From Flavobacteriales bacterium (GTDB taxonomy: Bacteria > Bacteroidota > Bacteroidia > Flavobacteriales_E > Vicingaceae), in NCBI GenBank assembly GCA_020853105.1, contig JADYZM010000007.1:55961-119960 (forward strand): a stretch of 64,000 nt of DNA. Reading direction: 5' to 3'. Each line of letters begins with the position of its first letter. The first letter of the stretch is position 1. The notes under the pieces are model-generated. The model searched no databases. It was not told where the DNA came from and saw only the letters and a list, made by a program, of their open reading frames with translations. The translations under genes and the position numbers were made by a program. Positions 27,069 through 35,530 of the stretch are shown one piece after another.

Positions 27069-28490
27069 ATGAAAAAATATTATTTAGGAATAGACTTAGG
27101 CTCAACCACCTCAAAAGCAGTTATTATTGATGAAAACGATAAAATTGTTGGAAGAGGAATTACCAACACCAGAGCCAATTATAAAGTAGCAGCTGACATT
27201 GCACGAGAAGAGGCTATTTATGATGCCCGATTCAATCTATTGCAACAAAAAATAGATAAAAATTTGGTTGAAAAGCCCGAATTTAAAAAATACATGAAAG
27301 ACCTTCGAAGTGTGTTTCAGTATGGGCAGTTCAAGAGAAGATTTGACAGTTTAGAAAAACTATTGGTGGCCACTGTCCAAGACTATACATACGCAAACAA
27401 GGCAACAATTCTTGAAAAACTCAGAGAAATACTCAATACCATTAAACCTCAAATCGAACACGAGTTTATCAACGAAGATTTAGGCTCAAGAAATCAATTT
27501 TTCAGAGATATTGTAAGTGAAAAATACAATGCGGAAGTAGAGAAAAAAGGAGCTGAAAATTTCGAACCACTCATGTTGGCTTTTGACAAAAGCATTACAC
27601 CAACTGAAAATGAAATGGTTCAATACAATTTTAAAGAATTAGTGTTGGAAGCTATGAAAACTCTTGATGAAAAATACAAAGGTTTGGCTGACCAACAAGA
27701 AGACGGCAAACACGAAGATTGGTATTACGCAGAATTAAATGCAGTAAAAAACAACTATAAAAATGTTGAATTTACACTACGTGACCACATTGAAGAAATT
27801 GTAAATGAAGAAATAAACATTGCTAAAATGACCGGAACAGGATACGGTAGAGCACTATTGCCTTTCCCTGAAGACTGTATTAAATCTGAAATTTTATGCC
27901 ATGCATTCGGAGCTCATGCGGTTTTTCCAAATACCAGAACGGTTTTGGACATTGGAGGACAAGATACCAAAGCTATTCAAGTAGATAGCCATGGTTTAGT
28001 TACCAGTTTTCACATGAACGACAGATGTGCCGCTGGTTGTGGACGGTATTTAGGTTATATAGCAGATGAGTTTGGTTTATCTCTAAACGAACTAGGACCT
28101 GAAGCAAATAAAGCAACCAAAGAAACAACAATATGTTCTACATGCACAGTATTTGCAGGTGCAGAGGTCAAAGAATTGTTGCATAATGGAGAAGAGCGAC
28201 CAAATATTCTTGCTGGGTTACACAAAGCAATCATTCAACGTGCAATGTCATTAATAGCCCGTTCTGGCGGAGTGAAAAATGAATTCACTTTTACAGGTGG
28301 AGTTGCTCGTAACGAAGCAATTGTTAAATATGTTAAACAAATGGTATTTGATTCCTATGGCGAAGTAACCATGAACATCCACACAGACTCTATTTTTATG
28401 GGAGCCCTTGGCGGAGCAATGTTTGCCAGAAGAAATATAAATACCGATTTACCAACAACTAAAGACAAAAAAGAAGCAACAGCTGAATAA
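27069..28490 (+). CDS. bcrA: Benzoyl-CoA reductase ATPase subunit A
   Basis: 473-aa BcrAD/BadFG-family ATPase with the ASKHA fold. Nucleotide motifs: GIDLGSTTSKAVIID (7-21) and VLDIGGQDTKAI (292-303). C320 (NDRCAAGCG) and C356 or C359 (CSTCTVF) supply the cysteines for the [4Fe-4S] cluster that bridges the A and D subunits. A long insertion of about 190 residues (about 45-235), also present in Thauera BcrA, separates it from short activators such as HgdC. It hydrolyses ATP to push electrons from ferredoxin to BcrBC. Confidence 0.92.
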   Translation: MKKYYLGIDLGSTTSKAVIIDENDKIVGRGITNTRANYKVAADIAREEAIYDARFNLLQQKIDKNLVEKPEFKKYMKDLRSVFQYGQFKRRFDSLEKLLVATVQDYTYANKATILEKLREILNTIKPQIEHEFINEDLGSRNQFFRDIVSEKYNAEVEKKGAENFEPLMLAFDKSITPTENEMVQYNFKELVLEAMKTLDEKYKGLADQQEDGKHEDWYYAELNAVKNNYKNVEFTLRDHIEEIVNEEINIAKMTGTGYGRALLPFPEDCIKSEILCHAFGAHAVFPNTRTVLDIGGQDTKAIQVDSHGLVTSFHMNDRCAAGCGRYLGYIADEFGLSLNELGPEANKATKETTICSTCTVFAGAEVKELLHNGEERPNILAGLHKAIIQRAMSLIARSGGVKNEFTFTGGVARNEAIVKYVKQMVFDSYGEVTMNIHTDSIFMGALGGAMFARRNINTDLPTTKDKKEATAE

Positions 28491-28522
28491 TTAACATTTT
28501 CAACTCACCAAAAAAAAGAAAA

Positions 28523-29380
28523 ATGAAAAATACAATATACACTATGGGCGTTGACGTAGGCGGAAGCTATGTAAAAGCCGTATTAATGGAATACAATCAA
28601 TTAACAGGAGACCATAAACTAGTTGATAAACAAACTGAAAAAATCAGAAAACGTAACCCAAAAGACGTTGTGGTTGATGCTGTAGATATGATTTTAGGTC
28701 GAAATAATCTAACCTACGATAAAGACATTGCATATCTTGCTTCAACCGGAGAGGGTGAAATGGTAGAAAAGAAAACAGGTCACTTCTACAGCATGACTTC
28801 ACACGCTAGAGGTGGAATTTATTTTGCCCCTAATGCAAAAACAGTAGTAGATATGGGTGGTTTGTACGTTCGTGCCATTAAAGTTGATGAAAGAGGAAAA
28901 GTAATTGACTATAAAATGACAGGTCAATGTGCTTCTGGCTCAGGACAATTTATTGAAAATATATCCAGATATCTTGGTTTAGCAATTGAAGAGGTTGGTG
29001 AAATTTCTCTAAAAGCTGATAATCCTGAAGTACCATCTGGGATTTGTGCAGTTTTAGCAGAAACCGATGTAATCAACTTGGTATCAAAAGGATTGTCAAC
29101 ACCTAACATAGTAAAAGGAATCAATATATCAATCGCACAACGTGTGGTTAAACTACTAGGCTCATTAAATGCTGAATCTCCAATTGCATTAGTTGGCGGA
29201 ATGGGTATGAATGTGGGAATGCTTCAGGCTATTGAAGAACAAGCCATGGAAAACAAGAAAAAAGCCTTTGAATTTGTTTCTCATCCTGACGCTATTTATT
29301 CAGGAGCAATCGGTGCAGCTCTTTGGGGTGGATTTAGATACTATAAACTAAAAGAAAAAGAAGCTGCAGTTGTAGCCTAA
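28523..29380 (+). CDS. bcrD: Benzoyl-CoA reductase ATPase subunit D
   Basis: 285-aa short BcrAD/BadFG-family ATPase, the same length as Thauera BcrD. Motifs: GVDVGGSYVKAV (9-20), VVDMGGLYVRAI (108-119), C136 in QCASGSGQF and C175 in SGICAVLAETDV (cluster ligands), and ALVGGMGMNVGML. It pairs with BcrA around one [4Fe-4S] cluster. The A (473 aa) plus D (285 aa) size pattern fits the Thauera rather than the Azoarcus subtype. Confidence 0.92.
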   Translation: MKNTIYTMGVDVGGSYVKAVLMEYNQLTGDHKLVDKQTEKIRKRNPKDVVVDAVDMILGRNNLTYDKDIAYLASTGEGEMVEKKTGHFYSMTSHARGGIYFAPNAKTVVDMGGLYVRAIKVDERGKVIDYKMTGQCASGSGQFIENISRYLGLAIEEVGEISLKADNPEVPSGICAVLAETDVINLVSKGLSTPNIVKGINISIAQRVVKLLGSLNAESPIALVGGMGMNVGMLQAIEEQAMENKKKAFEFVSHPDAIYSGAIGAALWGGFRYYKLKEKEAAVVA

Positions 29381-29390
29381 AATTTAGAAT

Positions 29391-29428
29391 ACTTTTTGAC
29401 TTTTTATATCACTTGCTGTCAAAAAAGT
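29391..29428 (+). terminator. Hairpin between bcrD and ligase
   Basis: ACTTTTTGAC (29391-29400) and GTCAAAAAAGT (29418-29428) are reverse complements apart from one extra A, with a 17-nt loop. The AT-rich stem and lack of a following T-run make it a poor terminator. It is better read as an mRNA-processing or partial attenuation hairpin that could make bcrCBAD more abundant than downstream genes. Confidence 0.3.
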
Positions 29429-29455
29429 TGTCTGTAATCCCTTTTTTAAAGAACT

Positions 29456-31201
29456 ATGAAGCAACTCGATTCTGAACATAAACTTGGAGCTGTTATCCCT
29501 AACATAGCTACATTACTAAATCTTAATGTAAAGCGTTTTGGAGATAAAATTGTGTTTCAAGAAAAAAATAACAAGGGTATTTATGAAGGTATTACTTGGA
29601 ACGACTTCTATAACAATATCCAAAACATTGCATATAACCTTCAAAGAGAAGGATTTAAAAAGAATGAAAAAATTGTAATTTTTTCCCGCAACTGTTTGGA
29701 TATGCTCCAATTGGAACTGGCTGTAATGGCTTTTGGAGGTATTGTTGTTCCTATTTTTGCCAATTTCAAAAAAGAAACGGCAGAATTATTAATAAACCAT
29801 TCTCAAGCTACTTGGCTTGCCATTCAAGGAGAAACTCAACTTGCCAATTTAGGAGACGAATTAAATCTAAAAAGAATTTACTCCTTTACTGACGTAAAAG
29901 ACGAACGTTTCCCAGACATGAGAAATTTCAAAGAGTTACTTCTTCCCAGACCAGAAAATACCTCTGTTTTTGATGAAACAATCTCCCCTGAAACTATTTG
30001 CTTAAACATGTACACTTCCGGAACAATGGGTGTTCCGAAATGTGTTCAACTGATGCACAAAAACATTCTTTCACAACAAGCAGCATTATCAATAGTTTGG
30101 AATGTAACTCCTGAGGATAGATTTTTAGCTTATTTGCCTTGGCACCATAGTTTTGGTGGAATTTTTGAATTATTCACAGCCTTGTATAATGGGGCTACTT
30201 TTGCATTAGAAAGCAGCTTTGGTAGAGATGCAAATCAAATATTTGAAAATTGGAAACAAATAAAACCAACCATATTTTTTAGCGTTCCAAAAGTATATCA
30301 ATCGTTATACGACTTGACTCGTGAGAGCAAGGAGGCAGAAAATATTTTCTTTAACTCAGGCTTAAAATTTATTTTCACTGCTGCTGCTGCCCTACCCGAA
30401 AAACTGTCAAACGAATTTGAAAAACGTGGAATCCCTGTTATAGAAGGGTGGGGACTCACCGAAACATCACCTTGTTGTACATTAACCGACCCAAAACTAA
30501 AAAGAGAAACAGGCGTTGTTGGAAAACCAATACCAGGAATTAGTATTCGAATTGCTGAAGATGATGAAATACAGGTTAAAGGACCAAATATTATGGTTAA
30601 GTATTTCAACAACGACGAGGCAAATAAAGACGTTTTTACCCAAGATGGTTGGTATAGAACAGGAGATGTTGGAGAAATCACTCCAAACGGATTAAAACTA
30701 ATCTCTCGAAAAGACAGAATTTTTAAACTTTCAAATGGAGAAAAAGTTATCCCTACTGATTTAGAAAAAGCCATTGAGCTAAAATGTCATTACGTACAAT
30801 ATGCTGTTGTTTCCGGAAGCGGAGAAGAACACCCTGTTGCACTAATCTTTCCCAACAAAAAATTATTAAATCAACCCGACTACGAATACACTCCTGAAGA
30901 AGGCTGTTTTTGCCCCAGAAACCTAAATGAATTAGGAAGATGCCTGACAGGTTGCTTGCATTTAGCCAACGAAAGCATTGGACAAAAATTTGCAAAAGTA
31001 AAATCAGCCGCAATCATACTAGACGAGTTGTCTTTGGATAACAACACGTTAACCCCTTCTATGAAAGTTGCCCCAAAAAATGTAGTTGAACGCTATAAAA
31101 ATCACTTATTAAACCTATTTGGTAAAAATGTACCTGTTGAAGAAGAAGTGTATGTGATTGAACTTGAACCCAATAAAATTCATAAAAAATGTACAAAATA
31201 A
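29456..31201 (+). CDS. AMP-forming acyl-CoA synthetase (long-chain type)
   Basis: 581-aa ANL-family ligase. P-loop YTSGTMGVPKCVQLMHKN (186-203), GWGLTETSP (331-339), TGDVGEI (402-408), and a C-terminal LTPSMKVAPK in which K537 is the likely adenylation lysine. It activates a carboxylic acid with ATP and CoA. The overall pattern is nearer the long-chain/FAA1-like group than known benzoate-CoA ligases, so the substrate (benzoate, hydroxybenzoate, an alicyclic or 2-hydroxy acid) is open. An odd insertion carries C484, C486, C496 and C500 just before the C-terminal domain. It is the only ligase in the cluster. Its last 13 bp overlap the next gene. Confidence 0.85.
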   Translation: MKQLDSEHKLGAVIPNIATLLNLNVKRFGDKIVFQEKNNKGIYEGITWNDFYNNIQNIAYNLQREGFKKNEKIVIFSRNCLDMLQLELAVMAFGGIVVPIFANFKKETAELLINHSQATWLAIQGETQLANLGDELNLKRIYSFTDVKDERFPDMRNFKELLLPRPENTSVFDETISPETICLNMYTSGTMGVPKCVQLMHKNILSQQAALSIVWNVTPEDRFLAYLPWHHSFGGIFELFTALYNGATFALESSFGRDANQIFENWKQIKPTIFFSVPKVYQSLYDLTRESKEAENIFFNSGLKFIFTAAAALPEKLSNEFEKRGIPVIEGWGLTETSPCCTLTDPKLKRETGVVGKPIPGISIRIAEDDEIQVKGPNIMVKYFNNDEANKDVFTQDGWYRTGDVGEITPNGLKLISRKDRIFKLSNGEKVIPTDLEKAIELKCHYVQYAVVSGSGEEHPVALIFPNKKLLNQPDYEYTPEEGCFCPRNLNELGRCLTGCLHLANESIGQKFAKVKSAAIILDELSLDNNTLTPSMKVAPKNVVERYKNHLLNLFGKNVPVEEEVYVIELEPNKIHKKCTK

Positions 31202-32406
31202 AATCTACAGATAAAATGAAAGAAATAATGGGCAATTACTTTCGCTCATTAGAAAACGGCACAAAAAAAATTGCTTGGTGTACTAGTGTGGGTCCAGCCG
31301 AATTGCTTCGTTCATTTGGATTTGAAGTTTATTTTCCTGAAAATCACGGAGCTCTCTTAGGAGCAACAAGAACAGCCATGGATTATATTCCTGAAGCTGT
31401 TAAATGTGGTTATTCCGGTCATGTTTGTTCATATACTACTGCTGATATTGGTTCCTATCTAAAAAAAGAAACCCCACTTCAAGCTCACTATGGACTTAGT
31501 GGACACCCTAAGCCAGATATTATTGCATATAACACAAATCAGTGTCGAGAGGTTCAAGATTGGTTTCAATTTTTTGCTGATGAGTTTAATTGCCCAATTG
31601 TTGGAATTATGCCTCCACGCCATGTTGATGAAGTTACACAAGATGAAGTGGATTTGGTAGTTAAACAGTTCAAAAACATGATTCCTGTTTGCGAACAAGT
31701 AAGCGGAAAAAAATACGATGAAAATGCATTTAAAGAAACAGTGAGATTAAGCAAAGAAGCCACTTTACTTTGGCAAAAAGTGCTTAAAACCTCAACAGCA
31801 ATGAATGCTCCAATTAGTTTTTTTGACGGCACAATTCACATGGGTCCAATTGTAGTGCTTAGAGGGACTCAAATTGCCAAAGATTATTATACCGAATTAT
31901 TAGCCGAATTAGAAGATAATGTAAAAAATAACATGGGTTTTTTACCACAAGCAAAAACCAGAATTTTTTGGGAAGGAATGCCTATTTGGGGAAAACTTAG
32001 AATGCTGAGTGATTTATTCACATCAAATGGAGCGGCTGTTGTTGCTTCCACATATTGCAGTAGCTGGGTGTTTGATAAGTTTGACGAAAACGACCCATGG
32101 AACTCCACTGCCAGAGCCTATACTGAAATTTTTATCAATCGAAACGAAAAAGCCAAAATGAGAATGCTCTCGGATTGGTTCAAAGAATATAAAATTGACG
32201 GTATTGTCTATCACGACACCAAAACATGTTTTAATAATTCAAATGCAAAATTTGGTATGCCCCAACGGCTAAAAGACAAAACTGGCGTACCAGCACTTGT
32301 CGTAGAGGGCGATTTATGCGATTTGCGTTTTTTCTCAGAAGGACAAAGCATTACGAAAATTGAAACATTCCTGGAACAACTTGAAGAAAATAAAGTATTT
32401 AGCTAA
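31189..32406 (+). CDS. Lone 2-hydroxyacyl-CoA dehydratase/BcrB-like subunit
   Basis: 405-aa protein of the 2-hydroxyacyl-CoA dehydratase D-component family, clearly distinct from BcrB and BcrC here. It shows IAWCTSVGPAELLRSFGFEVYFPE, CGYSGHVCSYTTADIGSYLK, YNTNQCREVQDWFQFFADEF and DGIVYHDTKTCFNNS. The family usually needs two different subunits, yet this one stands alone and is followed at once (1-bp overlap) by a fused ATPase. It may be a homodimer like the double-cubane cluster proteins, may borrow BcrC, or may be a new reductase or dehydratase. The start at 31189 overlaps the ligase; a second ATG nine codons in is possible. Confidence 0.85.
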   Translation: MYKIKSTDKMKEIMGNYFRSLENGTKKIAWCTSVGPAELLRSFGFEVYFPENHGALLGATRTAMDYIPEAVKCGYSGHVCSYTTADIGSYLKKETPLQAHYGLSGHPKPDIIAYNTNQCREVQDWFQFFADEFNCPIVGIMPPRHVDEVTQDEVDLVVKQFKNMIPVCEQVSGKKYDENAFKETVRLSKEATLLWQKVLKTSTAMNAPISFFDGTIHMGPIVVLRGTQIAKDYYTELLAELEDNVKNNMGFLPQAKTRIFWEGMPIWGKLRMLSDLFTSNGAAVVASTYCSSWVFDKFDENDPWNSTARAYTEIFINRNEKAKMRMLSDWFKEYKIDGIVYHDTKTCFNNSNAKFGMPQRLKDKTGVPALVVEGDLCDLRFFSEGQSITKIETFLEQLEENKVFS

Positions 32407-34253
32407 TGACTTCAAAAAATAAAATAAAAATAGCAATCATCGGACTTGGTCCTGTGGGAATGATTTTGGCTGTTAAACTACAAGAAGCCGGCTGCGAAGT
32501 GGCTCTTTGTGAAGCCAATGAAACAAAAGCAATCAAAATAAAAAACGAAGGATTGTTTTTAGAAAATTCTATACAGGCTCATGCTAAGTTTGAACACGTA
32601 TTTCAATCCGTCTCTGAACTCGACGGATGGGATGCAGACTACTTGGTTTTTGCACTAAAAACAACACATACCACAGCAGCAGCTAAAGAAGCTCTAACCC
32701 TAAACACTGATAAACTGACAGTTATCTCTGCTCAAAATGGAATTGACACCGAACAACTTTTGGCTACCGAATTCGGAGAGAACAAAACCCTTCGTTTGGT
32801 TATCAACTTTGCAGGAAACACAATTTCACCAAACACTACAAAAGTTACCTTTTTTACTCCACCCAACTATTTAGGAGCGTTAAATGACACCAGAGCAGAT
32901 AAAGCAAAAGAAATAGCTGAACTTTTGTCTTCAGTAAATTTAGAAACAAAAGCAATTGATTCTTTTGAATTACTCAAAAGAACATGGGAAAAAACCATAT
33001 TAAATGCCTCATTAAGCCCACTTTGCGGAGTTAGTAGATTAACCATGGCTGAAGCTATGGCAGACAAAGACACATCTGAACTAATCGAACAAGTAATAAC
33101 CGAAGGAATTCAAGTTGCCGAGGCAGAAAAAATCTTTTTTTCGAGCGATTTTCACCGCCAATGCATGAAATACCTTAAAAAAGGAGGAGACCATTTTCCT
33201 TCTCTGGCTGTTGACCTAATTAACAACAGGCCAACAGAAATTGACTATTTCAACGGAAAAATTGTTGAGTATGGCAGAAAACACTATATCAGAACATCAT
33301 TAAACTTAGCTTTTACCAATATGGTTAAAGCAATGTCAAACAAAAATATACTTTCAAGAATACCAGGGGCTGCAGGTGATGTAAACCGCAAAATTCTTGA
33401 AAAAGGAATCGTTAACAAAGGAGCCTCTTCTGTAACATACAAAAATGTAAACTGCTTTTTGGGAATTGATTTAGGTTCATCTTACGCCAAATTTACCGTG
33501 ATTGATGCTGATGCAAATCCAATTTTCAGGTATTTTTTACCCACAATGACCAATGACAAACAAGCATTTAAAAATGTAATGTCTGCAATAACTTCAAATT
33601 TTACTATAAAATACAGTTGTGCAACCGGTTATGGTAGAAAACATTTTACAGAAACAGATATTGTAAAAACAGAAATTAACTGTGCTGCAGCCGGAGTTTC
33701 TCAATATTTTAAAGGAGAAAAAAATATCATTGATATTGGTGGTGAAGACATTAAAATTATTCGTTGCGACAAAGACAACAACGTAGAAAATTTCTACATG
33801 AATGATAAGTGTGCAGCCGGAACGGGTTCATTTCTTGCCGAAATTGCTGAACGTGCAGGAATAAACATTGCCGATATGAGCAGTTTGGCATCACTTTCAA
33901 CTTATGATAAGGAATTGAATAGCTTTTGTACTGTATTCGCAAAAACAGAAATAATGAATTGGATTTTTGACGGAATGAAACTCGAAGACATTTCAAGAGG
34001 AATCTATAACTCAATAGCAAACAGAGTCGCAAAAATGAGACTTGACCCCGGCATTCCTACCTATATGATAGGTGGAGTTATTGCACATCACCCATACCTA
34101 AAAGATTTGTTGAATCAAAAATTTAATAAGGATATTAAAATTATTGATGCACCTCAACATATTGTTTCCTTTGGTGCAGCTGTAATAGCTATGCAATATT
34201 TTGATAGAAAAGATAAATCAACCATAATAGAATTAGAAACAGATAAAAAATAA
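32406..34253 (+). CDS. Ketopantoate reductase-like / BcrAD-type ATPase fusion
   Basis: 615-aa two-domain protein. Residues 1-335 are a ketopantoate-reductase (ApbA/PanE) fold: NAD(P) motif IGLGPVG (12-18), SAQNGID, catalytic-type K196 and N200 in WEKTILN, and E278 in RPTEIDYFNG. Residues 350-610 are a BcrAD/BadFG ATPase: GIDLGSSYAKF (353-363), IIDIGGEDIKII (441-452), and cluster cysteines C469 (NDKCAAGTG) and C508 (FCTVF). All key residues of both domains are present, so both may be active. The ATPase half should activate the dehydratase-like subunit encoded just upstream. The KPR half may reduce a 2-oxo acid or another ketone. I know of no characterised protein with this fusion. Confidence 0.88.
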   Translation: MTSKNKIKIAIIGLGPVGMILAVKLQEAGCEVALCEANETKAIKIKNEGLFLENSIQAHAKFEHVFQSVSELDGWDADYLVFALKTTHTTAAAKEALTLNTDKLTVISAQNGIDTEQLLATEFGENKTLRLVINFAGNTISPNTTKVTFFTPPNYLGALNDTRADKAKEIAELLSSVNLETKAIDSFELLKRTWEKTILNASLSPLCGVSRLTMAEAMADKDTSELIEQVITEGIQVAEAEKIFFSSDFHRQCMKYLKKGGDHFPSLAVDLINNRPTEIDYFNGKIVEYGRKHYIRTSLNLAFTNMVKAMSNKNILSRIPGAAGDVNRKILEKGIVNKGASSVTYKNVNCFLGIDLGSSYAKFTVIDADANPIFRYFLPTMTNDKQAFKNVMSAITSNFTIKYSCATGYGRKHFTETDIVKTEINCAAAGVSQYFKGEKNIIDIGGEDIKIIRCDKDNNVENFYMNDKCAAGTGSFLAEIAERAGINIADMSSLASLSTYDKELNSFCTVFAKTEIMNWIFDGMKLEDISRGIYNSIANRVAKMRLDPGIPTYMIGGVIAHHPYLKDLLNQKFNKDIKIIDAPQHIVSFGAAVIAMQYFDRKDKSTIIELETDKK

Positions 34254-34258
34254 CCAAA

Positions 34259-35518
34259 ATGAAAGCTATTCACGATAAGATAAAAGGCGTTGCCATTCAA
34301 TACGATAATATTTTTTTAGTTAATGGGGCTCGCACTCCATTCGGAAAATTATGCGGTTCTCTTGGACAAGTTTCCCCAACCGATTTGGGCATTTATGCCA
34401 CTCGAGCAGCAATTGAAAAATCTGGAATAAAAGGAGAAGATATTGACCAATTGATGTATGCAAACATTGGTCAGAGTTCATCTGATTCCTATTTTTTACC
34501 TCGACATATTGGTCTATACTCAGGAATTCCTGAAGGAATCCCCGCTGTGATGCTCCAACGAATCTGCGGTTCTGGATTTGAAACTATAATTGCCGGAGCT
34601 GAACAGATTTCACTAGGAAAAGCACAAACAGCACTTTGTGGTGGAACTGAAAACATGTCGCTTTCTCCAACTGCCGCTTTTGGCAATAGAATGGGATATG
34701 CTTTGGGTAAACCTGGGTTTGTTGATATGTTATGGGAGGCACTTAATGATACAGCCGCAGTACCAATGGGTTGTACAGCAGAAAATGTTGCTCAAAAACA
34801 CGGTATTACCAAAGAAGATGCAAATATTTTTGCAAAACAATCTATTGATAAATATTTAGCTGCAAAACAACGCGGCTTTTTTGACGGCGAAATTGTTAAA
34901 ATGAATTCAGCAGAATTTGCAATAGACGGATTGATTACACGTAAAGTGAGATTACCTAAAAATGCTGTTGATTTTAGTACTGATGAAAACGTTCGCCCTG
35001 CTGATTTAGAAGCCATGAGCAAACTACCTTCCGTTTTTGCTCGAGATGGAGTCCAAACAGCCGGAAATTCAAGTGGTATTGTTGATGGTGCTGCATCTGT
35101 TGTAGTTGCTCATAAAAATTTCATAACCACAAAAGGATTAAAACCCTTAACAAGAATTGTAGCTTCTGCCACAAGTGCACTAGACCCAAGAGTAATGGGT
35201 TTAGGACCCGTTCCAGCAATTAAATTAGTTTTAGAAGTAGCAGGATTGTCTTTGTCTGAAATTGGTTTAATTGAAATAAACGAAGCATTTGCGGCTCAAT
35301 TTATAGGTTGTGAAAAAGAATTAGGACTTAACCGAGATATCTGTAATGTAAACGGAGGTGCAATTGCTTTAGGACACCCATTGGCTGCAACCGGAACCCG
35401 ATTGTCGTTAACTCTTTCCAGAGAAATGAACATTAGAGGAGTAAAATACGGAATTGCTTCTGCTTGTATTGGAGGCGGACAAGGAACTGCTATTTTATTT
35501 GAAAATTGTAATATTTAA
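34259..35518 (+). CDS. Acetyl-CoA acyltransferase (thiolase)
   Basis: 419-aa degradative thiolase. Nucleophile C103 in QRICGSGFETI, EINEAFAAQF, NVNGGAIALGHPLAATGTR (His) and CIGGGQGTAI (second Cys) are all present. In this operon the expected reaction is cleavage of 3-oxopimelyl-CoA with CoA to glutaryl-CoA and acetyl-CoA, after the dehydrogenase encoded at 39496. It follows the fusion gene by 5 bp. Confidence 0.92.
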   Translation: MKAIHDKIKGVAIQYDNIFLVNGARTPFGKLCGSLGQVSPTDLGIYATRAAIEKSGIKGEDIDQLMYANIGQSSSDSYFLPRHIGLYSGIPEGIPAVMLQRICGSGFETIIAGAEQISLGKAQTALCGGTENMSLSPTAAFGNRMGYALGKPGFVDMLWEALNDTAAVPMGCTAENVAQKHGITKEDANIFAKQSIDKYLAAKQRGFFDGEIVKMNSAEFAIDGLITRKVRLPKNAVDFSTDENVRPADLEAMSKLPSVFARDGVQTAGNSSGIVDGAASVVVAHKNFITTKGLKPLTRIVASATSALDPRVMGLGPVPAIKLVLEVAGLSLSEIGLIEINEAFAAQFIGCEKELGLNRDICNVNGGAIALGHPLAATGTRLSLTLSREMNIRGVKYGIASACIGGGQGTAILFENCNI

Positions 35519-35530
35519 TTAAGAAAAACC

